Assembly (NCBI RefSeq): GCF_001570365.1
Contig: NZ_BBYK01000062.1
Span: 1 to 64,000, forward strand
Length of the DNA stretch: 64,000 nt
DNA from: Microtetraspora fusca
GTDB taxonomy: Bacteria > Actinomycetota > Actinomycetes > Streptosporangiales > Streptosporangiaceae
Direction: 5' to 3'
The notes under the pieces are model-generated. The model was given only the letters and a program-made list of their open reading frames with translations. It searched no databases and was not told the origin of the DNA. Of this stretch, positions 52,709 to 62,133 are shown piece after piece; position 1 is the stretch's first letter, and the number at the start of each line of letters is the position of its first letter. Both the position numbers and the translations under genes were made by a program.

Positions 52709-54232
52709 TCAGGCCAGGGGCCGGGACCTGAGCTGCCGTTTCTGGATCTTTCCCGAACCGGTCTTGGGCAGGCTGTCCACCATCTCGAAGTAGCGCGGGA
52801 TCTTGTACTTGGCCAGCCTGCCGAGCAAGAACGCGCGCAACTCGTCGCCGGTGGCGTCCACGCCGGGGCGGCGGACCACGAACGCCCGGCCGACCTCCCC
52901 CCACGTGGGGTCGGGCACCCCGACCACGGCGGCCTCGGCCACGGCCGGATGCTCGAACAGCACGCCCTCGACCTCGGCCGGATAGACGTTCTCACCCCCT
53001 GAGATGAACATGTCCTTGACCCGGTCCACGATGTAGAGGTGGCCCTCCCCGTCGAGGGTCGCGATGTCACCGGACCGGAACCAGCCCCCGTCGAGGAAGG
53101 CGGCGGCGGTCGCCTCCGGGTTGCGCCAGTAGCCGGGGGTCACGTTCGGCCCCTGGATGAGCACCTCCCCCGGCTCGCCGATCTCCACGTCGGTGAGGTC
53201 ACTCCTGACCACGCGTACGTTGGCGAAGAAGACCGGGACTCCGGCGGAGCCGACCTTGCGCGCACTCTCCTCGGCCTCGAGGAAGGTCGCGCCGGGCGCG
53301 GTCTCGGTGAGGCCGTACCCCTGGCAGAACACCAGGCCGCGCTCCTGGTACGTCCGGATCAGCGCGCCCGGGATGGCCGCCCCGCCGGACATCAGGTTGC
53401 GCAGCGAGGACAGGTCGGCTCCGGCCCACCGGGGCGACCTGGCGAACGCGGCGAACATCGTGGTCACCCCGAACATCCAGGTGACGCCGTGCTTCTCGAT
53501 GAGGTCGTAGCACGCGTCCACGTCCCAGGACGACATGATCACCGAGCAGCCGCCCTTCACGAACGTGGGCAGCAGCGTCTGGTCGAGCGCCGCGACGTGG
53601 AACAACGGCGCGCTGATCAGCGTCACCTCGTCGCTCGCCACGTCGACGCCGATCATGATGTTGAAGGTGTTCCACACCAGGTTGGCATGGCTGAGCATCG
53701 CGCCCTTGGGACGGCCGGTGGTGCCGGAGGTGTACAGGATGAGGGCGATGTCGTCGAGGGCCACCGGCACGTCGATCGGGGTGGCGTCGCCCGCGGACAG
53801 CCACGTCTCGTACTCGTGCTCGCCGGGCGCGGGCGACGCCAGCGCCACGACCGTACGCAGGTCCGGCATGTCCGGCAGCGTGCGCACCGCCTCGGCGCAC
53901 TCGGGCGCGTAGACCAGGACCGACGCCCCCGAGTCGCGCAGCATGTACGCGATCTCGGGCGCCGCCAGCCGGAAGTTCAGCGGCACGAAGATCCCGCCGA
54001 GGACGTGCGTGGCGAACATGGTCTCCGCGAAGGCGATGTCGTTGGGCCCGAGGTAGGCCACCCGGTCACCGGCCCGCACCCCGGCCTCGCGCAGCCGCCA
54101 GGCCAGCCTCGTCGTGCGCTCGTGCACCTCGGCGTAGCGGAGGGACCGGTCGCCGAAGACGAACGCCCTGCGGTTCGGCGTCATCTGGGCCCGGCGGGCC
54201 GGCCATCCTCCCACTCCGGCGTTCAGCATCAC
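52709..54232 (-). CDS. Acyl-CoA synthetase (AMP-forming, FadD-like)
   Basis: The 507-residue adenylate-forming enzyme has core motifs ILYTSGTTGRPKGAMLSH, YGLTETAPGA, GWFRSGDIATLDGEGHLY, DRVKDMFISGGENVYPAEVE and the catalytic Lys in LPKTGSGKIQKRQL. It activates a carboxylic acid to its CoA thioester. It is the last gene of the long minus-strand catabolic cluster, 124 bp after the amidohydrolase. The set of amidohydrolase, SDR, CoA ligase and importer suggests use of an imported organic acid or ester. The substrate is unknown. Confidence 0.92.
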   Translation of the reverse strand: MMLNAGVGGWPARRAQMTPNRRAFVFGDRSLRYAEVHERTTRLAWRLREAGVRAGDRVAYLGPNDIAFAETMFATHVLGGIFVPLNFRLAAPEIAYMLRDSGASVLVYAPECAEAVRTLPDMPDLRTVVALASPAPGEHEYETWLSAGDATPIDVPVALDDIALILYTSGTTGRPKGAMLSHANLVWNTFNIMIGVDVASDEVTLISAPLFHVAALDQTLLPTFVKGGCSVIMSSWDVDACYDLIEKHGVTWMFGVTTMFAAFARSPRWAGADLSSLRNLMSGGAAIPGALIRTYQERGLVFCQGYGLTETAPGATFLEAEESARKVGSAGVPVFFANVRVVRSDLTDVEIGEPGEVLIQGPNVTPGYWRNPEATAAAFLDGGWFRSGDIATLDGEGHLYIVDRVKDMFISGGENVYPAEVEGVLFEHPAVAEAAVVGVPDPTWGEVGRAFVVRRPGVDATGDELRAFLLGRLAKYKIPRYFEMVDSLPKTGSGKIQKRQLRSRPLA

Positions 54233-54356
54233 GTACTCCTGTCAGGAAGAAGGGGGGCGCCATGCCGGACGCCGGCACGGCGGGATCGGGCACAGGGGGT
54301 CGGAGACGTCGGAGGCAGGGGCGGGAAGGGTCGCACCGCGTCAGCGCGCCGTCCGG

Positions 54357-55247
54357 TCACTTCTGGCCGCCGAGCCCGAGCAGGCGTACGGCGTTGTCCT
54401 TCAAGATCTTCGGACGGACCTCCGGCTTGACCTCCAGCTTGTCGAAGTCGGCCAGCCAGCGGTCCGGGGTGATCACCGGATAGTCGGAGCCGAAGAGCAC
54501 CTTCTCCTTCAGCAGCGTGTTCGCGTACCGCACGAGCTGCGGCGGGAAGTACTTCGGCGACCAGCCGGACAGGTCGATGTAGACGTACGGCTTGTGCGTG
54601 GCGACGGCGAGGGCCTCGTCCTGCCACGGGAAGGACGGGTGGGCGAGGATGATCCGCAGCTCGGGGAAGTCCACCGCGACGTCGTCGACCAGCATCGGGT
54701 TGGCGTACTTCAGCCGGATGCCGCCTCCCCCCGGGACGCCCGCGCCGATGCCGGTCTGGCCGGTGTGGAACAGCGCGACCGCGCCCAGCTCCTCGATGAC
54801 CGCATACAGCGGGTACGCCACCGGATCGTTGGGAGCGATGCCCTGGATGCTCGGATGGAACTTGAACCCGCGCACCCCGTACTCCTCGACCAGCCGACGC
54901 GCCTCACGCACCCCGGCCCTGCCCTTCCAGGGGTCCACGCTGGCGAACGGGATGAGCACGTCGGCGTGCTCGGCGCAGCTCTCGGCGATCTCCTCGTTGG
55001 AGATGCGCGGGTGGCCGGTGGCGTGCTCGGCGTCCACGGTGAACACCACCGCGGCCATCTTCCGCTCCCGGTAGTAGGCGGCCATCTCGGGAATGGTCGG
55101 CTGCCGGTGCGCGTGCGCCTTGAAGTAGTCCGCCGAGGCCCCGAACAGCTCCGGGCTCAGCGAGCCGTGCCCGTCCTTGGAGATCTCCGCGTGGGTGTGG
55201 ACGTCGATCGCGACCAGGTCGGCGACGTTCATGGCTGCTCCGGTCAT
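54357..55247 (-). CDS. Amidohydrolase-2 family metal-dependent hydrolase or decarboxylase
   Basis: The 296-residue TIM-barrel enzyme has the HxH metal site IDVHTHAEIS, the conserved FKFHPSIQGI, the ILAHPSFPWQDEAL His and the FGSDYPVITPDRW Asp. This family (PF04909 type) includes decarboxylases such as ACMSD and gamma-resorcylate decarboxylase, as well as hydrolases. It starts 1 bp after the deleted SDR remnant, in the same orientation. It could act directly before the CoA ligase. Confidence 0.85.
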   Translation of the reverse strand: MTGAAMNVADLVAIDVHTHAEISKDGHGSLSPELFGASADYFKAHAHRQPTIPEMAAYYRERKMAAVVFTVDAEHATGHPRISNEEIAESCAEHADVLIPFASVDPWKGRAGVREARRLVEEYGVRGFKFHPSIQGIAPNDPVAYPLYAVIEELGAVALFHTGQTGIGAGVPGGGGIRLKYANPMLVDDVAVDFPELRIILAHPSFPWQDEALAVATHKPYVYIDLSGWSPKYFPPQLVRYANTLLKEKVLFGSDYPVITPDRWLADFDKLEVKPEVRPKILKDNAVRLLGLGGQK

Positions 55248-55248
55248 C

Positions 55249-55410
55249 TCAAGCCCCCTGACCGTCCGAAGCGGGAGCCTTCGGCGCCGGGATTCCGTAC
55301 GTCTCGGGGTCGGCGCCGACGCCGGTCTTCCACGACTCGGCGATGGCGTCCGCGCACCCGAGGCCGCGGCCGGCCCCCGTGACGACGGCCACCTTGCCCG
55401 ACAGATCCAT
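55249..55410 (-). pseudogene. Short-chain dehydrogenase with its middle deleted
   Basis: The 53-codon frame has a strong RBS (GGAGG) and starts MDLSGKVAVVTGAGRGLG, a perfect SDR beta-alpha-beta start with the cofactor Gly motif. After residue 18 it jumps to CADAIAESWKTGVGADPETYG and a Pro/Ala/Ser tail that looks like the natural end of a much longer protein. The catalytic Ser-Tyr-Lys are absent. SDRs have 250-300 residues, so about 220 codons are missing in frame. It is one of several internally deleted genes in the window. Confidence 0.6.
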
Positions 55411-55471
55411 CGCTTCCTCCTTCTCTCCTGGTCGCGTCGAACTTTCGCCGAATATTCGCCGCCGCCCGCGA

Positions 55472-56434
55472 TCAGGTCGCGGCCGCCGCCGGGGCCGCGT
55501 CGTGGAGGGCGGCGAGGTACCGCTCCGCGTCAAGCGCGGCGGCGCAGCCGGTGCCCGCGGCGGTGACCGCCTGCCGGTAGTACCGGTCGACCAGGTCGCC
55601 GCAGGCGAACACGCCGGTCAGGTTCGTCCGGGTGGACGGGTGGTCCACCCGCACGTAGCCGTCGTCGTCCAGGTCCACCTGGCCGGTCAGCAGCTCGGAG
55701 CGGGGGTCGTGGCCGATCGCGACGAACAGTCCGGCCACCTCGACCTCGCGCCGCTCCCCCGTAGCGGTGTCGGCCAGCGTCACCCCGGTCAGCCGGTCCT
55801 CGCCGTGCAGCTCCGCGACCACCGAGTTCCAGGCGAACTCGATCTTCGGGTCGGCGAGCGCGCGTTCCTGCATGATCTTCGAGGCGCGCAGCTCGCCGCG
55901 CCGGTGCACCAAGGTGACCTTCGCGGCGAACCTGGTCAGGAAGGTGGCCTCCTCCAGCGCGGAGTCGCCGCCGCCCACGACCATGATGTTCCGGTCCCTG
56001 AAGAAGAAGCCGTCGCAGGTGGCGCACCAGGAGACACCGTGCCCGGACAGCCGGTCCTCGCCGGGCAGCCCGAGCTTGCGGTAGCCCGAGCCCATGGCGA
56101 GGATCACCGACCTGGCCCGGTGCTCGCGGCCCGAGCCGTCCACCACGGTCTTGACCTCGCCGGTCAGCGCCACCTCGGTGACGTCGTCGGCGACCAGGTC
56201 GGCGCCGAACCGCTCGGCCTGGGCCCGCATGCCCTCCATCAGCTCGGGCCCCATGATCCCGCCCGGGAAGCCGGGGAAGTTCTCCACCTCGGTGGTGTTC
56301 ATCAGCGCGCCGCCCGCCGTCACCGACCCGGTGAAGACCAGCGGCCGCAGGTCGGCCCTGGCCGCGTACACGGCGGCGGTGTACCCGGCCGGGCCCGAGC
56401 CGATGACGATGACATCACGTACGTCGAGGTCCAT
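55472..56434 (-). CDS. Thioredoxin reductase-like flavoprotein
   Basis: The 320-residue protein has FAD motif [18 protein letters not shown], the redox pair in [16 protein letters not shown] motif [12 protein letters not shown] and the C-terminal FAD motif [21 protein letters not shown]. It transfers electrons from NADPH to a thiol protein. It is embedded in the catabolic operon with no thioredoxin gene beside it. Its electron acceptor may be the CGSC-motif UGSC protein or the CGDC mini-protein encoded nearby. Confidence 0.92.
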   Translation of the reverse strand: MDLDVRDVIVIGSGPAGYTAAVYAARADLRPLVFTGSVTAGGALMNTTEVENFPGFPGGIMGPELMEGMRAQAERFGADLVADDVTEVALTGEVKTVVDGSGREHRARSVILAMGSGYRKLGLPGEDRLSGHGVSWCATCDGFFFRDRNIMVVGGGDSALEEATFLTRFAAKVTLVHRRGELRASKIMQERALADPKIEFAWNSVVAELHGEDRLTGVTLADTATGERREVEVAGLFVAIGHDPRSELLTGQVDLDDDGYVRVDHPSTRTNLTGVFACGDLVDRYYRQAVTAAGTGCAAALDAERYLAALHDAAPAAAAT

Positions 56435-56494
56435 GCCCCACTCCTCGGTCTCGGCGGGGGCCCGCCCCGCGTGCGTCGATCGCCGGCACGTCGC

Positions 56495-57382
56495 TCACCG
56501 CCCGCTCCCCTGCCGCTCGTGCTCCGCCGGCTCGGGTCTGCGCATCGGGAACGGGCTCAGCCCGCCCCCGTCAACGGGCAGCGCCTGACCGGTGAGGTAG
56601 CCGTTGGCGGGATCGGCCAGGAAGGCCACCGCCGACGCCACGTCCTCGGGACGGCCGACCCGGCCGACCGGGATGGCCCGGCCGCGCTGCCGCAGCGTCT
56701 CGGCCACGTCCAGGTCGGGCGAAGGGTCGAGCACGGCCCTGCTCGTGGCGACCAGGCCGGGGCACACCGCGTTGACCGTGATGCCCCACGGCGCCACGTC
56801 CATGGACAGCGCGCGGGTCAGTCCGATCACGCCGGCCTTCGACGCCGAGTACGCGGTCGAGAACGGCGCCGCGGTCAGCCCGGCCATCGACGAGATGTTG
56901 ACGATGCGCCCGTACCTGCGGCCCCGCATGTGCGGCACGGCCGCCCGGCACATCAGGTACGTGCCGCGCAGGTTGACGCCGAGCACCAGGTCCAATGTCT
57001 CCAGCGGCACGTCCTCGATGTCGGCACGGTCCGGGCCCTGGGGGGCCGCGGCATTGTTGACCAGGACGTCGACCGAGCCGAACCGCTCCACGGTCGCGGC
57101 GACCATCCGCTCCGCGGCGGCGGGGTCGGAGACGTCGCCGAGCACGGAGGCGACCTCGTGCCCCTCCGCGGCGAGGTCGGCGACCAGCGCGGACAGGCCG
57201 TCGCCGGTCGGCGCCGCGCCGATCAGCCGCTGGCGGTCGTTCGGGACGCCCGCCGCCTCCTTGTCCGTCACCATCACGGCCATCCCGGCCCGCGCGAGGG
57301 TGCGGGCGATGGCCTGTCCCATCCCGTCGGGCTTGCCGCATCCGGTGACGAGGGCGGCCCGCCGCCCCGGTCCGCCGCTCAC
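56495..57382 (-). CDS. Short-chain dehydrogenase/reductase
   Basis: The 295-residue SDR starts at GTG 57382, which overlaps the stop of the previous gene. It has a variant cofactor motif ALVTGCGKPDGMGQAIA, DVLVNNAAAPQ, the catalytic Ser in VNISSM, YSASK with Tyr and Lys, and the end GYLTGQALPVDGGG. It has an insert around residues 45-65 (NDRQRLIGAAPTGDG) not seen in the simplest SDRs. It oxidises or reduces an alcohol/ketone with NAD(P). It is translationally coupled to the UGSC-partner gene. Confidence 0.9.
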   Translation of the reverse strand: MSGGPGRRAALVTGCGKPDGMGQAIARTLARAGMAVMVTDKEAAGVPNDRQRLIGAAPTGDGLSALVADLAAEGHEVASVLGDVSDPAAAERMVAATVERFGSVDVLVNNAAAPQGPDRADIEDVPLETLDLVLGVNLRGTYLMCRAAVPHMRGRRYGRIVNISSMAGLTAAPFSTAYSASKAGVIGLTRALSMDVAPWGITVNAVCPGLVATSRAVLDPSPDLDVAETLRQRGRAIPVGRVGRPEDVASAVAFLADPANGYLTGQALPVDGGGLSPFPMRRPEPAEHERQGSGR

Positions 57383-58428
57383 GGCTCGACCCGCGCGGAG
57401 ACGCCGGACCAGTTCGAGAACAGCCGGACCACCATGGACATCCCGGCGTTCCTGGCCCCGGCGACGACGATCGGCAGGTTCTGCGGCGAGTCGGCCGCGA
57501 ACATCGGGTCGAAGCCCTCCGCATCTCCGTCGCCGCGCTCGTATCTGACGCCGTTCTCGGTGATGCCGTTCTTGCCGACCCGGGCCAGGTCGGCCTTGGT
57601 CCGGCCGCACCGCTCCACCAGCCAGGTACGGACGTCGTCCTTGCTCATCCCGGCGTTCGCCAGCATCTGCGCGTGCTCCGGGCAGAACACCACGCCCGCC
57701 CCGGCGTTGCGGAAGATCAGCGAGCCGCTGCGGGACAGCGTGTCGGCGAAGTCGGCGAGCAGCTTCTCCGGGTCGCCGGTGTGCCGGTTGTCGACGTACT
57801 CGCTGGTCCGCAGCAGGGTCGTGGAGACGGCGTCGACGCCTGCGGTCACCCCGCCGTCCACCGACAGCGGCTCCCAGGGGCTCTCCTCCTCGTTCTCGGC
57901 GATGCACATCGCCCAGCGGCCGGGGACGCCCTGGGTCGCCTGCTCGAAGACGTGCGGGACGACGCCGAGCCCGTTGCGCACGATGAGGCCGATGGCGCGG
58001 GCGACCGTCGCGTTCGCCCGGAAGCCGGGTCCGAACACGCCGCCGGTGCTGTTGAAGCCGAGCCGCCGCCGCACCGGGCCGTTCACGACGAGCAGCGGCG
58101 CCGGGCCGCTGGTGCTCTGCCAGCCGCCGCCCATGGTGGAGCGCTCCAGCATCAGCGCGTCCCACGCGGCCAGCACCACGGGGAAGTACTCGGGCAGGCA
58201 GCCGGCCATCACCGAGTTGATCGCCGCCAGCTCGACGGTCACCTCGCGCTTGAGGTGGTCCAGCCTGCCGATCACCTCGTCGGCCGGCCGCGAGGTCGTG
58301 GCGAGGAACTCGTCGGTGCGCTCCCTGGTCGCGGGCACCGTGGGCAGCCCGTCGGTCCAGCCCTGCCGGTACACGTACTCGATCGCCCGCTCCGCCACGC
58401 GCGGGTCCTCGGTGGCCTGCCCGGTCAT
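57379..58428 (-). CDS. UGSC-partner protein of unknown function
   Basis: The 349-residue soluble protein starts MTGQATEDPRVAERAIEYVY. I do not recognise a named domain. Notable blocks are YRQGWTDGLPTVPATRERTD, AGCLPEYFPVVLAAWDAL, GGGWQSTSGPAPLLVVNGPV, FNSTGGVFGPGFRANATVAR and VFCPEHAQMLANAGMSKDD. Four Cys are scattered (GCLP, MCIA, FCPE, ERCG). It is coupled by 4-bp overlaps to the UGSC protein upstream and the SDR downstream, so these act together. It may be the substrate-binding or catalytic partner of the CGSC protein. Confidence 0.7.
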   Translation of the reverse strand: MTGQATEDPRVAERAIEYVYRQGWTDGLPTVPATRERTDEFLATTSRPADEVIGRLDHLKREVTVELAAINSVMAGCLPEYFPVVLAAWDALMLERSTMGGGWQSTSGPAPLLVVNGPVRRRLGFNSTGGVFGPGFRANATVARAIGLIVRNGLGVVPHVFEQATQGVPGRWAMCIAENEEESPWEPLSVDGGVTAGVDAVSTTLLRTSEYVDNRHTGDPEKLLADFADTLSRSGSLIFRNAGAGVVFCPEHAQMLANAGMSKDDVRTWLVERCGRTKADLARVGKNGITENGVRYERGDGDAEGFDPMFAADSPQNLPIVVAGARNAGMSMVVRLFSNWSGVSARVEP

Positions 58429-58964
58429 CGTCCCTCCTCGCTCACCCGCGCCACGACGACGTCGAGCAACTCGCCGGCGCGGACCGCGACCTGCTCGGGG
58501 TTCAGCACCGCGACCGGGTGCGGGGTCATCAGGAAGTCGAAGTCGGCGTCGCCGTGCACCTCGGCCATCGCCCTGGCCGTCACCGCGAACGCGTCGCTGC
58601 AGATGACCGCCGCGGGGACGCCCTCACGCTCGAACGTGATGCCGTCGGCCACCGCGGACGCGCTGCACGAGCCGCAGTCGCCCACCCCGACGACCACCAC
58701 GTCGCAGGCGGTCTTCATCTCGCTGAGCAGCGGCTCGTCCACCGGCAGCGCGAACATCTCCTTGGTGCGCCGGATCGTCACCACGGCGCCGTACCGGCTC
58801 GTCATCAGCTCGCCGATCTCGGCCAGCAGCAGGGCCGCGTTCTGCTTGGTGTTGTCCAGCAGGCCCACCCGCGCGCCGGCCAGGCTCGGCAGCCGCCGCG
58901 CGCCGGACGCCACGCCGGCGGGCCGTACGGACAGTCCCGTCGGGTCCAGGATCCGGTCGAACAT
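58425..58964 (-). CDS. UGSC-family protein (Cys form)
   Basis: The 179-residue protein contains VVVVGVGDCGSCSASAVADG, where CGSC occupies the place of the UGSC motif (U = selenocysteine) that names the family. Other blocks are ARVGLLDNTKQNAALLLAEI and VPAAVICSDAFAVTARAMAE. The family is a predicted thiol/selenol redox protein with little biochemistry. Here Cys replaces Sec; no in-frame TGA is seen at the site. It is followed by the partner gene, and a thioredoxin reductase gene is 2 kb downstream. Confidence 0.8.
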   Translation of the reverse strand: MFDRILDPTGLSVRPAGVASGARRLPSLAGARVGLLDNTKQNAALLLAEIGELMTSRYGAVVTIRRTKEMFALPVDEPLLSEMKTACDVVVVGVGDCGSCSASAVADGITFEREGVPAAVICSDAFAVTARAMAEVHGDADFDFLMTPHPVAVLNPEQVAVRAGELLDVVVARVSEEGR

Positions 58965-58976
58965 CCCTCACACTCC

Positions 58977-59198
58977 TCAGTCGTTCGGATAGGTCAGCCG
59001 GATCGCGTCCGCGTCGACGCCGAGGATCGGCTGCAGCATGGTGACCAGGATCTTCTTGGGCACCAGGCAGTCGCCGCAGGTCTCCGGGTCGGCGGTGATC
59101 CGGACGTCGAACCCGGCTCCGCTCTCCTCGACGGTCAGGTGATAGCCGTCGACGGCCAGGGTCGCGGCCATCTGCTCAAGTCGGGCGTCGTCTTTCAT
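58977..59198 (-). CDS. CGDC-motif mini-protein of the UGSC operon
   Basis: The 73-residue protein starts MKDDARLEQMAATLAVDGYH and contains one CxxC in ITADPETCGDCLVPKKILV. Its ATG overlaps the stop of the ABC ATPase gene (TGATG), and 12 bp separate it from the UGSC gene. I do not know the family. The size and single CGDC motif suggest a small redox or metal carrier for the neighbouring UGSC pair; this is inference. It is easily missed in annotation. Confidence 0.65.
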   Translation of the reverse strand: MKDDARLEQMAATLAVDGYHLTVEESGAGFDVRITADPETCGDCLVPKKILVTMLQPILGVDADAIRLTYPND

Positions 59199-61249
59199 CA
59201 CTGCCTCATTCGTGCTGTCGGTGACGGGGCCGCCGGCTCCGGGGAGCCGGTCAGCGGGAAGTGGCAGGCGGCGAGCCGTCCTGGGGCCACCTCGACGAGC
59301 GGCGGCTCCTTGTCCGCGCACTCCTGCCGCGCCATCGGGCACCTGGTACGGAACCGGCAGCCGGACGGCGGGGACAGCGGCGAGGGGAGCTGGCCCTCCA
59401 GGCGGGGCGTGCTCGCGTGGTCGCGGGTGGGGTCGGGCACCGGCACCGCGCCGATGAGCGCCCGGGTGTACGGGTGGGCCGGTGCGGAGTACACCTGGTC
59501 CGCGTCGCCCAGCTCGACGATCGTGCCGAGGTACATCACGGCGACCCGGTCGCTGATGTTCCGCACCACGCTCAGGTCATGGGAGACGAACAGCATGGTG
59601 AGTCCGCGCTCCGCCTTCAACCGTTCCAGCAGGTTGAGCACCTGGGCCTGGACCGACACGTCCAGCGCGGACACCGGCTCGTCGCACACCAGCACGTCCG
59701 GGTCGAGCGCCATGGCGCGGGCGATGGCGACGCGCTGCGCCTGCCCGCCGGAAAGCTGGTACGCCTTCTTGCCGCCGTGGATGTCCGGGTCGACGCCGAC
59801 GCCGCGCAGCGCGTCGTCCACCTTCGCGGCCAGCTCCGCGCCCCGAACGCCCTGGATCAGCAGGCCCTCGGCGACGCACCCGCGCACGGTCTTGCGCGGG
59901 TTGAGCGAGGCGATCGGGTCCTGCAGGACGATCTGGATGCGGGTGCGCTGCCTGCGCATCTCGCGCGGAGAGAGGGTGAGCAGGTCGGTGCCGTCGAGCA
60001 GCACCGATCCGCTCGCCGCCTGCTGCAGCCGGACGATCGCCTTGGCGGCGGAGGACTTGCCGCAGCCGGACTCGCCGACCATGCCGAGGGTCTCCCCCGG
60101 CGGCATGGCGAAGCTGATCCCGGACACCGCATGGATCGTGCCGCCCGGAACCCGGTAGCGGCAGACCAGGTCGCGGACCTCCAGCCGGGGCGGCCGCCCG
60201 GCCGCCGGGGTCGCGGCGGCCGGGGCGGCCACCGCTGCGGCGTGCGCCGAGGCCGGAGCCGCGTCCGGCTCCACCGGGACGAAACAGGCGAACCGGTGGC
60301 CGGAGTCGCCCTGCGAAAGCAGTCGCGGCCGCTCGGTGCGGCACCGGTCCACCGCGGCGGGGCAGCGGGGCGCGAAGCGGCACGCCCGCGGCCGTCCCAC
60401 CGGGTCGGGGGCCGACCCCGGAACGGTGGGCAGCACGCTGTGCCGCGGCATGTCCAGGGTGGGCAGCGCCCCGAGCAGCGCCCGGGTGTACCGGTGCCTG
60501 GCCTCGGCGAACAGCGTCCGGGTGGCGGACTCCTCGGCGATCCGGCCGCCGTACATGACGGCGATCCGGTCGGTACGGCCGGCCACCACGCCGAGGTCGT
60601 GGCTCACGATGATCATGGCCATCCCGCGGGTGGCCTGGATCTCCTGCAGCAGGTCGAGGATCTGCCGCTGGATGGTCACGTCCAGCGCGGTGGTCGCCTC
60701 GTCGGCGATCAGCAGGTCGGGGTCGCAGGCGAGCGCCATCGCGATGGCGACCCGCTGCCGCATGCCGCCGGACAGCTGGTGCGGGTACTGGGCGAGCCGG
60801 GCCCGGGGCTCCGGGATGCCGACCAGGTCGAGCAGGTCGAGCGCCCGCTCCCGCGCCTGCGCGGCGGTCAGGCCGAGGTGCCGCCTGGCGCCCTCGCTGA
60901 CCTGCCGGCCGATCCGGACCACCGGGTTCAGCGACGTCATCGAGTCCTGGAAGACCATGGCGACCCGCTTGCCCCACACGCCGCGCGCCTGCTCGGTGCG
61001 GCCGCCCGCGAGGTCCACGCCGTCGAAGGTCAGCTCGCCGGAGAGCGTGGACGCGGCGGGGGTGACCCCCATGATCGACCGGACCAGCATCGACTTGCCC
61101 GAGCCGGACTCGCCGACCAGGCCGAGCGTCTCGCCCGCGCCGAGGTCGAGGTCGACCCCGTCCAGCGGCCAGATCGTGCCGCGCGCGGTCGGGATGCGCA
61201 CGCTGAGGTCACGGATCCGCAGCAGCGACTTCGCCTCGTCGTGCGTCAC
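59198..61249 (-). CDS. Fused oligopeptide-type ABC ATPase (DppD-DppF)
   Basis: The 683-residue protein fuses two nickel/peptide-type ABC ATPases. The first half has Walker A GESGSGKSML, signature LSGGMRQRV and LLIADEATTALD. The second half has GESGCGKSSA, signature LSGGQAQRV and LVCDEPVSALD. Each half ends with the Cys-rich oligopeptide C-terminal motif (CRFAPRCPAAVDRC and CRFRTRCPMARQEC). An Ala-rich linker (about residues 325-350) joins them. It drives import through the adjacent permeases. Its end overlaps the CGDC mini-protein start, so importer and redox genes form one operon. Confidence 0.93.
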   Translation of the reverse strand: MTHDEAKSLLRIRDLSVRIPTARGTIWPLDGVDLDLGAGETLGLVGESGSGKSMLVRSIMGVTPAASTLSGELTFDGVDLAGGRTEQARGVWGKRVAMVFQDSMTSLNPVVRIGRQVSEGARRHLGLTAAQARERALDLLDLVGIPEPRARLAQYPHQLSGGMRQRVAIAMALACDPDLLIADEATTALDVTIQRQILDLLQEIQATRGMAMIIVSHDLGVVAGRTDRIAVMYGGRIAEESATRTLFAEARHRYTRALLGALPTLDMPRHSVLPTVPGSAPDPVGRPRACRFAPRCPAAVDRCRTERPRLLSQGDSGHRFACFVPVEPDAAPASAHAAAVAAPAAATPAAGRPPRLEVRDLVCRYRVPGGTIHAVSGISFAMPPGETLGMVGESGCGKSSAAKAIVRLQQAASGSVLLDGTDLLTLSPREMRRQRTRIQIVLQDPIASLNPRKTVRGCVAEGLLIQGVRGAELAAKVDDALRGVGVDPDIHGGKKAYQLSGGQAQRVAIARAMALDPDVLVCDEPVSALDVSVQAQVLNLLERLKAERGLTMLFVSHDLSVVRNISDRVAVMYLGTIVELGDADQVYSAPAHPYTRALIGAVPVPDPTRDHASTPRLEGQLPSPLSPPSGCRFRTRCPMARQECADKEPPLVEVAPGRLAACHFPLTGSPEPAAPSPTARMRQ

Positions 61250-62133
61250 AGATGTCCTCCCCGTCCGTCCGCGCGCTCGCGGAGGCGATCACCGATGGTG
61301 TTGAACGAGAACACGGTCAGCAGCAGCACCGCCGCGGGGACGAAGACGAGGTACGGCCGGGTCCTGATGCTGTCGAAGCCGGACGCGATCATCCCGCCCC
61401 AGCTCGGCCGCGGCGGCGGCAGGCCGATCCCGAGGAAGTCGAGCGCCCCCAGGGCGATCATGAAGGTCGCCACCATCACGAACCCGAACGCGACCAGCGA
61501 GTGCGCGATGTTCGGCAGCACCTCGCGGACGATCATCCGCCAGGCCGGCGTGCCGAGGGCCCGGGCGGCCAGCACGTAGTCCCGGCCGAGCTGGACGTTG
61601 GCGTTCGCGTACGCGATGCGCAGGCTGGACGGCAGGCTGAGCAGGCCGAGCATGGCCGACAGCGACCAGACGCTCGGCCGCGTCACCGAGGCCATGGCCA
61701 GCAGCAGCACCAGGCCGGGGAAGGCGAGCACCACATCGCTGAGCAGGTTGACCACGGTGGCGAGCCAGCCCTTGAAGTAGGCGGCCGCCGTCCCGAGGGC
61801 GACTCCGCCCGCCATCCCGATGACGGTGCCGAGCAGCGCGACCGCCAGGGAGAGCTGCGCACCGTGGATCACCCGGGACAGCACGCTCAGCCCGACGCTG
61901 TCGGTGCCGAGGAACTCGGGCCAGGACTCGAACGGCGGGGTCGCGCCGTCCGCCACCGGCTCGTCGTACCCGGCGATCGGCAGCAGCCCGGCCAGCAGGG
62001 TGGAGGCGAGGACGAGGACCACCCAGACGGAGCAGAGCACCAGGCTGACCGGCGGCCGGCGCCGGACCGGCGCGTCCTCGTCCTCGGCCGCGGCGGGCCG
62101 CGTGCCGGGCCCCGTCGTCATCGTCGCGCTCAT
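61246..62133 (-). CDS. Oligopeptide-type ABC permease (DppC/OppC)
   Basis: The 295-residue permease has a cytoplasmic N-tail, a first helix (VSLVLCSVWVVLVLAST) and the family block GTDSVGLSVLSRVIHGAQLSL. The EAA-like loop RALGTPAWRMIVREVLPNIAH and LDFLGIGLPPPRPSWGGMI near the end are diagnostic of DppC. It overlaps both neighbours by 4 bp. Confidence 0.92.
   Translation of the reverse strand: MSATMTTGPGTRPAAAEDEDAPVRRRPPVSLVLCSVWVVLVLASTLLAGLLPIAGYDEPVADGATPPFESWPEFLGTDSVGLSVLSRVIHGAQLSLAVALLGTVIGMAGGVALGTAAAYFKGWLATVVNLLSDVVLAFPGLVLLLAMASVTRPSVWSLSAMLGLLSLPSSLRIAYANANVQLGRDYVLAARALGTPAWRMIVREVLPNIAHSLVAFGFVMVATFMIALGALDFLGIGLPPPRPSWGGMIASGFDSIRTRPYLVFVPAAVLLLTVFSFNTIGDRLRERADGRGGHL

Noticed and set aside
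58425-58964. Selenocysteine incorporation in the UGSC protein
   Set aside because: The motif position encodes Cys (CGSC), there is no in-frame TGA, and no selenocysteine machinery is seen.
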